DNA from: Macrosoma leucophasiata | Taxonomy: Eukaryota; Arthropoda; Insecta; Lepidoptera; Hedylidae | Direction of reading: 5' to 3' | NCBI GenBank assembly: GCA_036365455.1 | Contig: JAWQUS010000003.1 | Location: 20,001-84,000, forward strand | DNA length: 64,000 nucleotides | Part shown: piece by piece, positions 1 to 12,646 of the stretch | How positions within the stretch are numbered: position 1 is the stretch's first letter | Layout of the letters: each line of letters opens with the position of its first letter | The notes under the pieces: generated by a model | What the model was told of the DNA's origin: nothing | Database searches by the model: none | Seen by the model: only the letters and a program-made list of their open reading frames with translations | Position numbers and translations under genes: made by a program

Positions 1-1560
1 ATGAAATGAAATGAAAATGAAAAGGAAAATATTTTTATTTCAGGATAAACTCTTTTTTTTTTCTCTTTCCTGAAAGACATCCTGGTGTTATCTTTATCAG
101 ACCTTCGGTGTTATCATAATTTAGTTTAGCTAGCCACGTTTGAAGAATCCTTTTTGTTTCATAGGTGGACTTTCCTTAATATCACAATGCCTGACAACAG
201 AATTATAGATAATATGTGTACTTGAAAATTTACCAAAACGTTGTGCAAAACGGGATTTGACGGAAGGATAAGGTAAACAGTAGACCGGGAATACATACTC
301 CTAATATATATAATAAGGGAATAAAGTACTCCTAGTCGACAGCGATATATTGTGGGCAGCTTAACAAACTTTCATGCATTGAATGAATACGTATTACTCG
401 GTCTTATTTATACATACATACATAGGTATAAATAACACTCGTTCGAGTTCGAGTAGTAGCTATAGGTATTTTAGTGTACATTTTAATTCTACCATAAGCT
501 ACAAATAATGAAAAACAAATATTGACTTATGGCTTGATTGTAGTGCCGTTTCTGCCATCTCTCGGCAGGTTAATGAACTAATAGGAGATTTCTCGTGTTC
601 TAGTGCCTGGGCCCTAGCACACACTGATGCCACGTGATACTAAAACAATGAGGATATGGATTTTTTACTGACAAAATTATATTTCGAGACGTCGATTGCA
701 TACGACTTAGCGTTCGCCTCACTTAAATTAGTTGACTGCCAGCGAAATTCGCTTCGCTTGCTGAATGCTGATGTAATCTGTCGTTTCTTATGACAACCCT
801 ATACATTTTTATTCCTTTTCCGTAGCGAAAACTGAATAGATTGCGATTATGGCCAGGCCCGCAGAACAGCCGCCGCTTTTGTTGATCTTGAATCCCAGAT
901 CGATGAGATGTAGCTCCGGACGACTTCACAGTTCCCTATTATCTTTGTTACTTGTACTGCGATCGACTATCATCATTTTGCTTATGGCGAGACCAAAGTC
1001 AATGCTGGTCTTTTCGTGGACATTATTATCAAATTGATAATGAATTGAAATTCACTGTCCACAATCATAAAATTATTCAGCGATAAAGCTCAACGCAGGC
1101 TATTCATAATAGTGATTCACAATGTACCTTTATGCCTTACATTTATGGTCCTTACTTAATTAATAATCATTGTCAAAACTTTTGACGCTGCAAACTATTT
1201 TTACATTCCACTTTTGGTTTTGATTAGATTTGCACTATGCCTAATATTTGTCTTGTTTGGTAAATAGAGCTGGCACTGACCTCAGAAAAATATACGACCT
1301 TAATGTAATTTGAAGTACGAGTAAGTACATCATGTATGTATCATAATATAACATCATTTTATGTATCAAATTACTAGTACATCATACTATTATTTAAACA
1401 TTATTTGATTCATCATTTTCAGTGCCTAATTTTGAAGCAGTATTATTTTTTTAACAGTAACTTATTATCAACTATGGAATCTTTAACTGGTCGGTGTCAA
1501 CCTGATGTGCACTAGTCTAGATGATGACTGATGTCTACTAGTAAGCACAACTAATGAGAC
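1..1560. other. AT-rich upstream region, no gene recognised
   Basis: I see no supportable coding exon here. The stretch is AT-rich, with a short TACA run near 411-424. It ends at the GC-rich island that opens at about 1560 and carries the first receptor exon, so part of it may be the 5' untranslated region and promoter of that gene. No convincing initiator, TATA box or splice-linked 5' exon could be assigned by eye. Confidence 0.5.
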
Positions 1561-1639
1561 ACTCATGGCGAGGAGTGTGCGGCGGGCGGCCCGACGGCAT
1601 ACGGCGCAACGGTGCGGCGGCGACGGTGCGGCAGTCGCG

Positions 1640-2092
1640 ATGCGGGCAGCGCGCGGCACGCCGGCTCGGCTGGCAGAGGTAACGGGGGTGGTGGCGGTAG
1701 CGGTGGTGGTGGTGGCAGTGGCGGCGGGGACGGGGACGGGGGCGGTGTCGGGCGTGGAGCGCGCGGAGGTGTCGGGCGCGGTGCGGCTGGGCGCGCTGTT
1801 CGCGGTGCACGGAGCGCCGGCGGCGGCCGCGGCGGGCGCGCGGTGCGGCGCCGTGCGCGAGCACTACGGCATACAGCGCGTGGAGGCGACGCTACTGGCG
1901 CTGGACGCGATCAACGCGGACGGCGCGCTGCTGCCGGGCCTGCGGCTCGGCGCCGAGCTGCGCGATTCGTGCTGGGCGCCGGCGCCGGCCCTTCGCCAGA
2001 CCATCGATCTCGTACGCGACGCCATCGCACAGCCGCCGCCCGCCGCTCTACCTGCCCACCTGCACAGCTCTATCCAAAACACCTGCTCGAGG
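1640..2092 (+). CDS. mGluR-family class C GPCR, exon 1 (signal peptide, start of ligand-binding domain)
   Basis: This is the first coding exon of a metabotropic glutamate receptor-like protein, a cell-surface receptor whose extracellular Venus-flytrap domain binds an amino-acid-like ligand and signals through G proteins. I chose ATG 1640 because it places a hydrophobic signal peptide (valine/alanine-rich, VVAVAVVVVAVAAG) near the N terminus. An in-frame ATG at 1565 would add 25 arginine-rich residues. The family hallmarks CGAVREHYGIQRVEAT and INADGALLPGLRLGAE followed by LRDSCW match the first strand-helix unit of group I mGluR and mXR proteins. The end is inferred: AGG|GTTATA at 2092/2093 leaves phase 0 and fits the next exon, but it is a weak donor and a missing small exon is possible. 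The exon is extremely GC-rich and Ala/Gly/Arg-rich compared with the flanking DNA. Confidence 0.8.
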
Positions 2093-2871
2093 GTTATAAG
2101 TTATAATTTACATTGTTTATGGTTTATGCCAGAACCTTGAAGAAGTCAACTAGATAATTAATCGTTTTTATAATTATCTAAGAAGCTTCTTCCAGCGATG
2201 TCGTACGCCTAAGAATTACGAATCATTTTCTTTGGGTAAAGCTTTAATTAATTAATAGGTAATTCTCTCTAAAGCTATAATGCGGCACGGAAAATCCATA
2301 TTAGCTTAAAGGAAACCAATAGAGGATGTTTTTAACACCAGTAGTTGCAGCTGTGCTTTATCTGTCAGCTATTTGATCACTCAGTTAGTAACGGCAAAAA
2401 AGTTTTATGTTAGATATTTTTTTGTTCACGCACCCATGTTACGGAGAGTCATCTCAACTTGATACCAGTTTATTAATTTAATACGGGCTAGGATTGATGC
2501 TCGGTGCAGACAGAGTTTTGTAATCAATGCCACTTTCCGGCTCGAAGGAACGTTGTTCGCGATGATCCCTAACGTAGAGTGTACTGACAAATAAAAACTG
2601 GTATACCTATTCAAAACTTTTTCAAAAAACGTTTTTAAGGGTGGAGCTCCAGTGATGGAGTCTGCGGACTATAGTTAGGGGAGCCTAAGATACCGAAGGA
2701 TACAGAAGGATGTGGAATGTGTAACAAATATCGTGGTGCAACCCAGGTTTAGTGTGGGGTTTAGCCCCAGCAATTTATGATAATATGATAGAAAATGATA
2801 ATATCAACTAACATGCTGGCTCACCGGTTCACACTATGTTAACCTAACGTAAAAATAACATTATTTAGAGC
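2093..2871. other. intron 1 of the mGluR-like gene, first part
   Basis: This is AT-rich intronic sequence with no recognisable gene. Around 2640-2670 there is a GGAGCTCCAGTGATGGAGTC stretch that resembles pieces near 5105-5140 and 25540-25575, so a decayed dispersed repeat is likely. Confidence 0.4.
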
Positions 2872-3180
2872 TTATTGCACAAATTTCTATACATGCAGCC
2901 TGTGGGCCAGATATACTCAAAAAGCATATAGTGCCCTCCGAGTACAATACAATAACGCGTTCAGGGTGTTGCTGGGGTTGCCACGGCATTGTAGTGCGTC
3001 AGGGATGTTTGCGGAGGCACGTGTAGATTGTTATTATGCTACAATGCGTAAGAGGTGCGCGTCCCTGGTGCGCAGAGTGCGTCGCAGTACCAATAGCATT
3101 CTGAGCATGATCGCAAGCAGATTAGATTGTCTGTACATTAACCATTGCTGTGCCATATCAACTGGAATGTGCCGGTCATG
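2872..3180 (+). pseudogene. non-LTR retrotransposon fragment, C-terminal tail of a reverse transcriptase polyprotein
   Basis: The + strand reads as a LINE polyprotein tail. It starts near CTNFYTCSLW, continues through an alternating hydrophobic/basic stretch (NNAFRVLLGLPRHCSASG, MRKRCASLVRRVRR) and reaches RLDCLYINHC before a stop near 3179. This tail type follows the thumb region in several insect non-LTR elements. There is no catalytic YADD motif here, so only the 3' end of the coding region was inserted (5' truncation). It lies in intron 1 of the mGluR-like gene, in sense orientation. Confidence 0.6.
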
Positions 3181-3334
3181 AGTTGTACAATATAATAATA
3201 AATGTTAAAAATATATGTAGGTATTTAATGTCATTCAATAATGTACATTGTACCTAACATAGTTCTAAGTACAACTATACTAACAAAATGAGTCTGTGTT
3301 ACTTAATAAATAAATAATAATGTAATAAAAATGG

Positions 3335-3490
3335 CAACCCTTGATACATCCTACTGCTGGACACGAAGTCTCTCCCCTTCTTGGAAGGTGGCCTGGAGCT
3401 TACTCCACCACGCTGCTCCAATGCGGGTCGGTGGCCAACCCGTTGTCGGATGTTTTTCGAACCGCCCATAAGACCTCCGACAAGGTTCAA
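3335..3490 (-). repeat. dispersed repeat, inverted relative to the copy at 12130-12325
   Basis: Read on the - strand, this stretch (CAGTAGGATG at one end, then a GGGGAGAGACTTCG core, GGTGGAGTAAGCTCCAG and a GGGCGGTT block) matches 12130-12325 on the + strand over about 150 bases with scattered differences. The GCCCAGCAGTGGGACG end of the other copy is the type of 3' terminus seen in lepidopteran RTE-type LINEs, so both are probably truncated LINE or SINE 3' ends. Confidence 0.55.
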
Positions 3491-3889
3491 CGACTGATAT
3501 ATATCGATAGCAACCGGGACCGACGGCTCAATGTCAGATTAATAACTTATTATTGGTTTTCATTTTAATAGCGTGGCACCAAAAACACGTGAATGCCAGC
3601 TAGAATGGCTGATGTTCTGCAAATGGCCGCTATTCCACAACTCATACAAAACTTCTACAATCACGCGATATCGCGTGGAAGGCCACTGGATGGCGGGCCA
3701 GATCGCGCGATATCGTGCAAAATCATAATTGCGATGCCAATGCACCACGGCGACGGGCAAATGCTTGTAACAAGAAAACTGCGAACGATAGGTAAATCTG
3801 CAATATTGGCAAAAATTTAAAGTCCGTGCACACGCCCTAGTATTATCATACACATAATTCAATTAACAAAATGTTCTTCAATATGTAGG

Positions 3890-4085
3890 GCTACCGCCCA
3901 CATCCGATAATCGGTGACCGACTCTTTGTAGGATAAAAATAGAACGTACTGATAGCAATAGTGCAACGCACACGTCCTACAAAAAATCGGTCAGAAATAA
4001 AATCGGTGCATCCCGATCGATCCGATAATCGGTGAAAAATGGAACGTTCGGAAATGTATGCGTCAACGCACACTACTCACCGACT
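3890..4085. repeat. AATCGGT-rich degenerate repeat
   Basis: The block contains repeated AATCGGTGA/AATCGGTCA words on both strands (for example near 3908, 3986, 4001 and 4026), giving a loosely palindromic structure of about 190 bp. It may be a decayed MITE. No clean terminal repeats or target duplication could be set. Confidence 0.3.
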
Positions 4086-4328
4086 CACCGACAGTCGACC
4101 GCATGTACTTGCAAGGTAATAGTCTAAGAGCCGAACCTAGGCCGACCTTCACCTATCTGTTTACCGAAATAACCATTTTTTCACAATTTTCATTAGTTCT
4201 ATAGGCAAAACATGTCTTGCATGTATTGCCTATAGAAATAATAATATGTTCATAAGTATGATTAAATGAAAAATATTTATTAGCAACTTTCACCCACTTG
4301 TTAACCAATTAAATGTGTTTGAAACTAA

Positions 4329-4474
4329 CCCCCTTATTCATAAACGTATTTTAGCTAAAGTGTTGCTAATCTCTCCTTTGTCTTTTTCTATCCTGCACAT
4401 TTGACAATGCAACTGACAAAGACAAAGCTTTCTATAGCTAAAACGTATCTAATGTACGTTTATGAATAAGGGGG
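4329..4474. mobile_element. 146-bp MITE with terminal inverted repeats
   Basis: The element begins CCCCCTTATTCATAAACGTA and ends with the reverse complement TACGTTTATGAATAAGGGGG, giving 20-bp perfect terminal inverted repeats. It is flanked on both sides by TAA (4326-4328 and 4475-4477), which fits a 3-bp target duplication of a PIF/Harbinger-type element; a TA-duplicating Tc1-type element is the alternative. It carries no coding capacity. It sits in intron 1 of the mGluR-like gene. Confidence 0.75.
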
Positions 4475-4479
4475 TAAAA

Positions 4480-6574
<2,095 letters not shown>

Positions 6575-6728
6575 GTGTCGTACTCGGCGACGTCGCGCGA
6601 GCTGTCAGACCGAGCGCGTTTTTCCACATTCTTCCGCGTGGTGCCGTCCGACCTGCACCAGGCGCGCCTGCTGGCCGCATTGCTACGCGCGCACAACTGG
6701 ACCTACGTGCACGCCGTGCACACCGACG
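6575..6728 (+). CDS. mGluR-family class C GPCR, exon 3 (YSATS and NWTYV motifs)
   Basis: Acceptor CGAAG|GTG and donor GACG|GTCAGT bound an exon that starts in phase 0 after exon 2 and ends in phase 1. It encodes VSYSATSRELSD, then FFRVVPSDLHQAR and NWTYVHAVHTD. These are the classic mGluR blocks around the ligand-binding cleft; the Thr of YSATS is the alpha-amino-group contact in mGluR1/5. The last 98 bases of the exon, together with the first intron bases, are the first unit of a tandem duplication (6631-7076). The first unit must be the used exon, because only it carries the upstream half and a plausible acceptor. Confidence 0.88.
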
Positions 6729-7076
6729 GTCAGTACTTGCACGTTCCCACACCACCGCCTTCCGCGTGATGCCGTCCGACCTGCACCAGGCGCGCCTGCT
6801 GGCCGCATTGCTACGCGCGCACAACTGGACCTACGTGCACGCCGTGCACACCGACGGTCAGTACTTGCACGTTCCCACACCACCGCCTTCCGCGTGATGC
6901 CGTCCGACCTGCACCAGGCGCGCCTGCTGGCCGCATTGCTACGCGCGCACAACTGGACCTACGTGCACGCCGTGCACACCGACGGTCAGTACTTGCACGT
7001 TCCCACACCACCGCCTTCCGCGTGATGCCGTCCGACCTGCACCAGGCGCGCCTGCTGGCCGCTCTGCTGCGCGCGT
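6631..7076 (+). repeat. 128-bp tandem duplication of the exon 3/intron 3 boundary, about 3.5 copies
   Basis: Units at 6631-6758, 6759-6886, 6887-7014 and a partial one at 7015-7076 repeat with an exact 128-bp period. Each full unit contains the last 98 exonic bases of exon 3, its donor GGTCAGT and about 30 intronic bases. Copies 2 and 3 look identical to each other by eye and differ from copy 1 only near the left edge (GTG versus ATG before CCGTCCGACC). The fourth diverges before ending at 7076. As 128 is not a multiple of three and no acceptor precedes the extra copies, they are not usable cassette exons as they stand. Confidence 0.92.
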
Positions 7077-7094
7077 GTTAGATTTGGGTGTAGA

Positions 7095-7418
7095 TCTATA
7101 CAAATAAATAAAATTGGAGTGTCTGTTTGTAATAAAAATAACCGCTTCTTACTAAATACATATGTATGTATACAAGGTACATATACCAAAACAACATATT
7201 TTACAATTTTTATCTTTCTGTCTGTCTGTTTGTTGGGGCTAATCTCGAGAACGGCTGGACTGATTTCGACGGGACTTTCACTGGCAGATAGCTTATGTAA
7301 TAAGGAGTAACTTAGGCTCCTTTTATACTAGCTGCGCCCACGACTTCGTCCGGGTAGATACTGTACAATCATAAATTCACACGGGAACAATGCGCGGGCT
7401 CAGCTGAGCCCGCGTTAG
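7095..7418 (+). mobile_element. Helitron-like non-autonomous element
   Basis: The element starts TCTATACAAATAAATAAAAT and ends in a 22-bp perfect palindrome (7393-7414, arms CGCGGGCTCAG) followed by TTAG and a T. It is flanked by A on the left and T on the right. TC start, 3' hairpin, CTRR-like end and insertion between A and T are the signature of Helitrons. The same 5' end appears at 57689, so the family is dispersed. It has no coding capacity and lies in intron 3 of the mGluR-like gene directly after the tandem exon duplication. Confidence 0.7.
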
Positions 7419-8540
7419 TAATAAATAAAAGAACAGAATACCCCGTAAATAATTATTTATTTATCGTTATTTTCGTCGAAATCTTTATTTTATATTCAAG
7501 AATATTTAATGGTTATAGAAATATATATTTGGTTGATGTTTATATTTAGTTTCCAATTTTATATTCTTATTGATATTCTATCAATATTATATTTTACAAC
7601 GTATTTAATGTTCTACTTGATTAAAACCACATATTTTTTCTGTTACAGTTTCATAATATTATTTCGAACTGGAATATATAGAAACTAAGCAAGAATTCAT
7701 AAAACTGAAATGAATAATTTCGCGTATTTTCACGAATTTACACACCTGGTGACATCTATTGTAAGTCCAGGATAATATTTGAACAAGTTGTACAGGATAT
7801 GATACCAGATGGCGGTACTGAATTCGTAATTTTGGATTTGTATGGAAGTGTCCCCTCCCTGATTGATACTTACCTCTGTTGTAGAATGTCAAGTGTAATT
7901 ACTCTATTACCGTTTTCCGTGAGTTTATTTGATTACTACAAAGAGCGACTTGTAATAATCATCCAAACATTTTTTTTTAACGGACTTTTGTAGGCGACCT
8001 GTCTAGAGACGGCGAGCGCAGAAGGCGCTCCAGCCTAAGCAAAACTAGTTAGCTCAACTGCCTGCATGGGTCACCCATGCGGGTCCGTGCCTCGGCTTCG
8101 GACGTTAAGGAGGGACATATGAGACATATGCGATTATGGACTTCGCAACTTTCGCTCTACTCCATTCGACGGATGGCGATACCCGGAATGTGATCGGGCT
8201 CGTGGGTCCGGGCATAGGGTCGGGGCTAGAGGCGGGCGCGGCGCGTTGTATTGGCGGTTGCTGTACAGTGTTGTAAGTGTGATTGCATAGCGGCGATGGC
8301 CACCGTGGTCTCATCGTCCGGGTCTTGTAGGACGTGCCTTGGACGTCTCCTTTTGGCGCGATCAAAAGGAGTGTAAATCGCGGCCGCTCTAACTAGCGGA
8401 TTCGAGTGATGTCTAGCCCGATCGAAATAGCTCGCTAAAGCTCGCTTCATAAACTGCCGGATGGTAGGCAGTTGGTAAGCAGGTTAGCGTCGATATGCAA
8501 GTTTTTATTACGTACGTACCGCGCCCGTAAGGCCCGCCTA
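7419..8540. other. intron 3, no gene recognised
   Basis: The first half (7420-7990) is very AT-rich and featureless. The second half (8000-8540) is GC-richer, with words such as TGCATGGGTCACCCATGCGGG (inverted repeat near 8063-8083). It has the look of a decayed LINE 3' region, but no frame with recognisable motifs remains. Confidence 0.35.
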
Positions 8541-8673
8541 TGGATCTACGTAAGAATTACGTAAGAATTGATTTTGCAGAGTTTGTAATGTTGTTGTCGT
8601 AATGTTGATGTTTTCGCGTGGGCGAATACCCGATACGCGTAACATACTCGTAAAATGGGCCTTATGCAGGACG

Positions 8674-8759
8674 TAGGCGCGGAGTTTGTTCCGGGCCGAT
8701 AGCGTATAGGCGCGGAGTTTGTTCCGGGCCGATAGCGTATAGGCGCGGAGTTTGTTCCG
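8674..8759 (+). repeat. 33-bp tandem repeat, about 2.6 copies
   Basis: The unit TAGGCGCGGAGTTTGTTCCG plus 13 further bases repeats at 8674, 8707 and 8740 with no obvious differences between full units. It lies just upstream of the LINE fragment that becomes readable at 8856. Confidence 0.85.
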
Positions 8760-8855
8760 ATTCCGATTGAAGACGATGTTCCGTCTTTTATATAGAAGAC
8801 CAATATGGCAATTTTGTAAAAAGTCATTATATGTCCTTTATTTTAGAACGAAACG

Positions 8856-9921
8856 TTGTCCTATGATATTCTCAACTATACATTAGTACACAGTATATAC
8901 AGAGTATTTTCCACTAAATATCTCGGAGTATTTATTGACCAGCGTTTATCTTGGCACGCTCAGATTGAATATATCAATGCCAGAATTAGGAAGCTGGTAT
9001 GGATTTTTAAGAGTCTGAGACACGTAACTACAAAACAATTAATGAAACAAATCTATCTAACACTAGCCCAATCTGTGATGACCTATTGTGTATCAATTTG
9101 GGGAGGAGCCACTCAAACAAAATTCCTGGAAGTAGAACGAGCTCAGCGGTATCTATTAAAAATCATACATTTTAAAAGGCACAAATTTTCTACTGAGAAA
9201 CTCTACGAAATTAGTGATGTTCTAACAATGAGAAAATTATATATTTTGAATGCTACCTTGAGACATCATAGAACCTTAACGTTTGATCCATCGTTACTTG
9301 CGCGTAGGAGAGGGGGCACAGTTACAACTAAGAATTTGAAAAGAACAGATTTTGCTCAGAGACAGCTTTTATATTATATTTTTTATATTATACAGATCAA
9401 CCCTATTGTATAATAGAATAAATAGAATTCTCCATATATACCAACTTACAACTCGAGAGTGCAGGCAAAAATTTTATAGAGTGGTTAAAACCGAAAACGT
9501 TTGTAGAAATAGAAAATTTATTTAAAATTAATCTTTAGCGTGTTAAAATTGTAATGGTTAATAATATTGTTAGACTTAAATTAAAACACATTTAGATAAA
9601 ATAAGTTAAATTAAATTGTGAAGTTACATGCATTATGTTACCTTTTCTAGAGAATTATGTATAATGTTTTTTGTATTTATCAACACGTTACGGCTGTGTG
9701 TGTGTGTGAGTGAGTGTGTGTGTGTGTGTTTTGCCTGGTTTTGATACTTAATCAAGGAACTTTATCATTTAAGTTATTTCAGTTATACTTAGTTACCTAA
9801 GCTATGGAAGAGCGGGGCCACCCGTCACAGGTCTAATATATAGCCTACTGGGTTGGTCCTAGCACTTGTTTATAGATATAAGTATTTTTTGTGAAAGAAA
9901 TAAATATTTTTTGATTTTGAT
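8856..9921 (+). mobile_element. 5'-truncated non-LTR retrotransposon (reverse transcriptase C-terminal part and 3' UTR)
   Basis: The frame 8856-9413 encodes the post-catalytic part of a LINE reverse transcriptase: YLGVFIDQRLSWHAQI, SVMTYCVSIWGGA and VERAQRYLLKIIH are typical of the region after the YADD motif. A one-base frame change after 9413 leads into LESAGKNFIEWLKPKTF before a stop near 9537. The 3' untranslated part includes a TG-rich run at 9698-9728. It ends with AAATATTTTTTGATTTTGATTG near 9900-9921, a (TTTGA)-type tail. It is a dead, 5'-truncated copy in sense orientation within intron 3 of the mGluR-like gene. Confidence 0.75.
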
Positions 9922-10015
9922 TGTATTGATACGAGTACATATAATCACTAAAATTGATATAATCACTAAATAATATTCAAAATAATAATAACATCATTTC
10001 TATAACCATTTATCT

Positions 10016-10065
10016 CACACGCGCATACCTGGAGCTACGAGCTCGCCACGTCCACCGACGGTCAG
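10016..10065 (+). pseudogene. decayed copy of the end of mGluR-like exon 3
   Basis: This 50-bp stretch aligns, with roughly one mismatch in four bases, to the end of exon 3 (the bases encoding AHNWTYVHAVHTDG) including the following donor-like GGTCAG. It is followed by a CCCACACT tandem (10070-10100). It lies 3 kb downstream of the tandem copies. I infer an older partial duplication of the exon-intron boundary; a chance match is possible but unlikely over this length. Confidence 0.5.
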
Positions 10066-10483
10066 ACTTCCCACACTCCCACACTCCCACACTCCCACAC
10101 GGCATCCATCCGGTACTCCTCATTCCCTCCATGGAGCAATGCCTGATCAAAAAATGGACCGTGGTCCTTTCGGCCGTTGAGCTGAGAGTCCATTAGAACA
10201 AACAATCCGTAATCTTCCATGTACAGACGGGGAACTCTGCGCGTATCCAAAATCAATGAAATATAATAATACGTTAGAGCAAGAGACTCCTCAGGGTTGC
10301 CAACCATAGCACCGGGACGGTCATATGACTTTGAAGCCCCAGAACTGATGATGGGTGATGATGGGCGGTTATCCATTCGAAAGGAAAACCATGCTCCAAT
10401 CGAAATTAATGTTTATTGCTACAGATAGTTCCGGACAACATAGGCCTAGAACTGTGTAGCATTAATTATACCATGTGGCCCCT

Positions 10484-10600
10484 TGGTTTTTTTTTTATGT
10501 TTTGAAAGTGGCAAACAAGCATGCAGTTCACATTGATGTTAAGTGATGACTGCAGCCTATAGACACCCACACAACACACCACACGCACTGTAGTGTCCAC
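10484..10600 (+). repeat. dispersed repeat 'D' (first half of a copy split by the hAT element)
   Basis: The sequence around GCATGCAGTTCACATTGATG, TGACTGCAGCCTATAGACAC recurs at 15590-15735 (reverse) and at 21655-21702 plus 23551-23640. This copy is interrupted at 10600 by the hAT element and appears to resume at 12763. No RNA polymerase III boxes were recognised, so I leave the class open. Confidence 0.6.
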
Positions 10601-11786
10601 TAGGGTTGTTGAGGATTCCTCTTCCGCTTCCTCATAATGAGCAAGTTCCGCAATATTTTGGGTTCTTCAACCGTTTCCGCATCCTCATAATTAAAAACAA
10701 AAAAAATCCTCTTCCGCTAACGCTTCCTCAAAATTTAAGAGGAATTTATGAGGAATTTCATTGCGCATGCGCGTCTCGTATCCATGGCAACGCACACACA
10801 CGCCGCAGCGCGATGCCGGGCTGAACAAGCGAGCGAGACCTCCCCTCCCGCCACTGGCGCTGTTCCTTGCTAGTTTGTTTTAATTTTATTGACAAACATT
10901 ACATACAAAATTATGTTTATACGCGTAAGCAACTAAAAAATTCGAAATATTCTCTTCCATCAATATTAATTGTCCCAGTGAACGACTTTTAGCAATGCTG
11001 GATTGGTATATTTAATACGACGAGTAAAAAAACCGGTTGTCAAGGAAAACAGCTTTCAAATAATTTTTTATAAAATTAACCTCCCTATAATTAATTTTGA
11101 TTAATAGTATTCAATTTTTTTATATTGATTAATTATATTCGACTTAAGTACTTAATTAACAAAGAAATAAAGATTGCATTCTTATTTTCTTTTCAATTTC
11201 TAAATTAAATTGTATCATTCACTCATCTTTTTTTGTGTGCGTGTGTTATGTAGATACGAGTATGTTACTGAACTCGTCCGTAACTGCTGGACCGATTTTG
11301 ATGATTCAATATTGTGTGTGTTTTGAGAATGGTTTAGATTCATAGTTTGGTCCACTGGAAAATGCACTTTTAATTATTTTTTTTTGTATGTATGTACTTA
11401 GTTATGTACATAGAGACAGGACAGCGGATTTTGGGGGTTGGGTCCGCTAGTATTTATAATTTCGTATCATCCTCTTTTCATCTTTCTGAAGCTCGCAAGG
11501 CCTCGCGGCTGGTGTAGAACGCAAGCGATCTACACAATTAAGCGATATGGGTGCGGTCGGGTATGTGACGGGTGACCACTAGTGGCAAATTAAAATGCGC
11601 GTTTCCGTGCTTCGGAGAGCACGTTAAGCCCGTTTATTCCCATGGGCCTCCTCCGAGACCGGCACCGGGGTAGTTAGTTAGTTTCATTTGTTCATAGTTA
11701 TACTGCAATGGTTTATTCGCATTTCGCATCGGACGTTAGGTACCAATAGTCGAAAATTGACTTAGGTGACAATTTTTCAATTTGTC

Positions 11787-12060
11787 GATTTTTTCGTCAT
11801 GAGTGTCGTTTTCGTGGTTCTTGAGGGTGTTAAGTTCGACAGTGGTGTCAAAATAAAGATCCAAGATGGTGGCTGCATGAAGTTGTCAACTTTTTCGTCA
11901 TGGGTGTCGTTTTTATGGTTCATGAGGGTGTTTAATCCGATAGTGGTGTCAAAATGTAAATCCAAGATGGCGGCTGCATGGAGTTGACAACTTTTTCGTC
12001 ATGGATGTCGTTTTTATGGTTCATGAGGTTGTTGAATCCGATACTCGTGTCAAAATGTAT
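11787..12060 (+). repeat. 101-bp tandem repeat, about 2.7 copies
   Basis: Copies starting at the TTTTTCGTCATG word near 11790, 11891 and 11992 repeat with a 101-bp period and moderate divergence. The third is truncated. Open frames across it on both strands are a by-product of the repeat. It is internal to the hAT-type element. Confidence 0.85.
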
Positions 12061-12129
12061 TTCCCGGCCCCCGGCAACGGCCCCCTCTGAGACCGGCAAC
12101 GGTCTCAGAGCCGACGGTCCCGGTTGCTA

Positions 12130-12325
12130 TAGATAAATAGCAGTCGTTAAACCTTGTCCCAGGCCGTATGGGCGGTTTGAAAACATCCGACAGCGGGTTG
12201 GCCACTAACCGTTATCTCCACCATCCATGGAGCAGCGTGGTGGAGTAAGCTCCAGACCTCCCCTCAAGAAGGGGAGAGACTCGTGCCCAGCAGTGGGACG
12301 TTTCAACGGTTCATTTTTATTATTA
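12130..12325 (+). repeat. dispersed LINE/SINE 3'-end repeat, + copy
   Basis: Matches 3335-3490 in inverted orientation. It ends with GTGCCCAGCAGTGGGACG followed by a T/A-rich TTATTATTAT run at 12315-12327. That terminus is characteristic of RTE-type elements and their parasitic SINEs in Lepidoptera. Confidence 0.6.
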
Positions 12326-12332
12326 TATCATT

Positions 12333-12646
12333 AACTGCCTCAGTAGCGTAGTAGTAGCAGGCCACTACTACTACGCTGGAGGTCCTCGGTTCGATTCCCG
12401 GGACTATCAGAGATAACGGTTAAAAATCCTTTATCTCTGGTGCTATTGGGATTTTTGCATTTTCTGGAAGTTTCCCAGTAGGTACCTCGGAGTTTGGCAA
12501 TGTGCCCTGAGATGGCAACAGGTTCGCCACCTGTTACATGGGCCAAAACGTAACCGGCGAGTCGTGGGTGTTTGCATGTATGCTTGAATGCATGCATTTA
12601 TCTCTGCCTACCCCTTCGAGGATTACAGGCGTGAAGTTACGTACGT
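12333..12646 (+). mobile_element. tRNA-derived SINE, family 2, copy 1
   Basis: The head has tRNA-like RNA polymerase III boxes: TAGCGTAGTAGTAGCAGG as box A and GGTTCGATTCCCGG as box B. The body and tail (TTTCCCAGTA, CACCTGTTACATGGGCC, CTACCCCTTCG, ATTACAGGCGTGAAGTTACG) are shared with copies at 46660-47120, 52218-52557 (reverse) and 59209-59517. I do not call the head a functional tRNA because the acceptor stem does not pair and the tail is always attached. Confidence 0.85.

Noticed and set aside
6759..7014. Alternative cassette exons in the tandem exon 3 copies
   Set aside because: Copies 2 and 3 lack an acceptor AG and the upstream half of the exon, and the 128-bp period would shift the frame.
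10062..10376. A 104-codon - strand frame (MDNRPSSPIISSGASKSYD)
   Set aside because: It includes CCCACACT tandem repeats, has no recognised motif and no splice or expression support.
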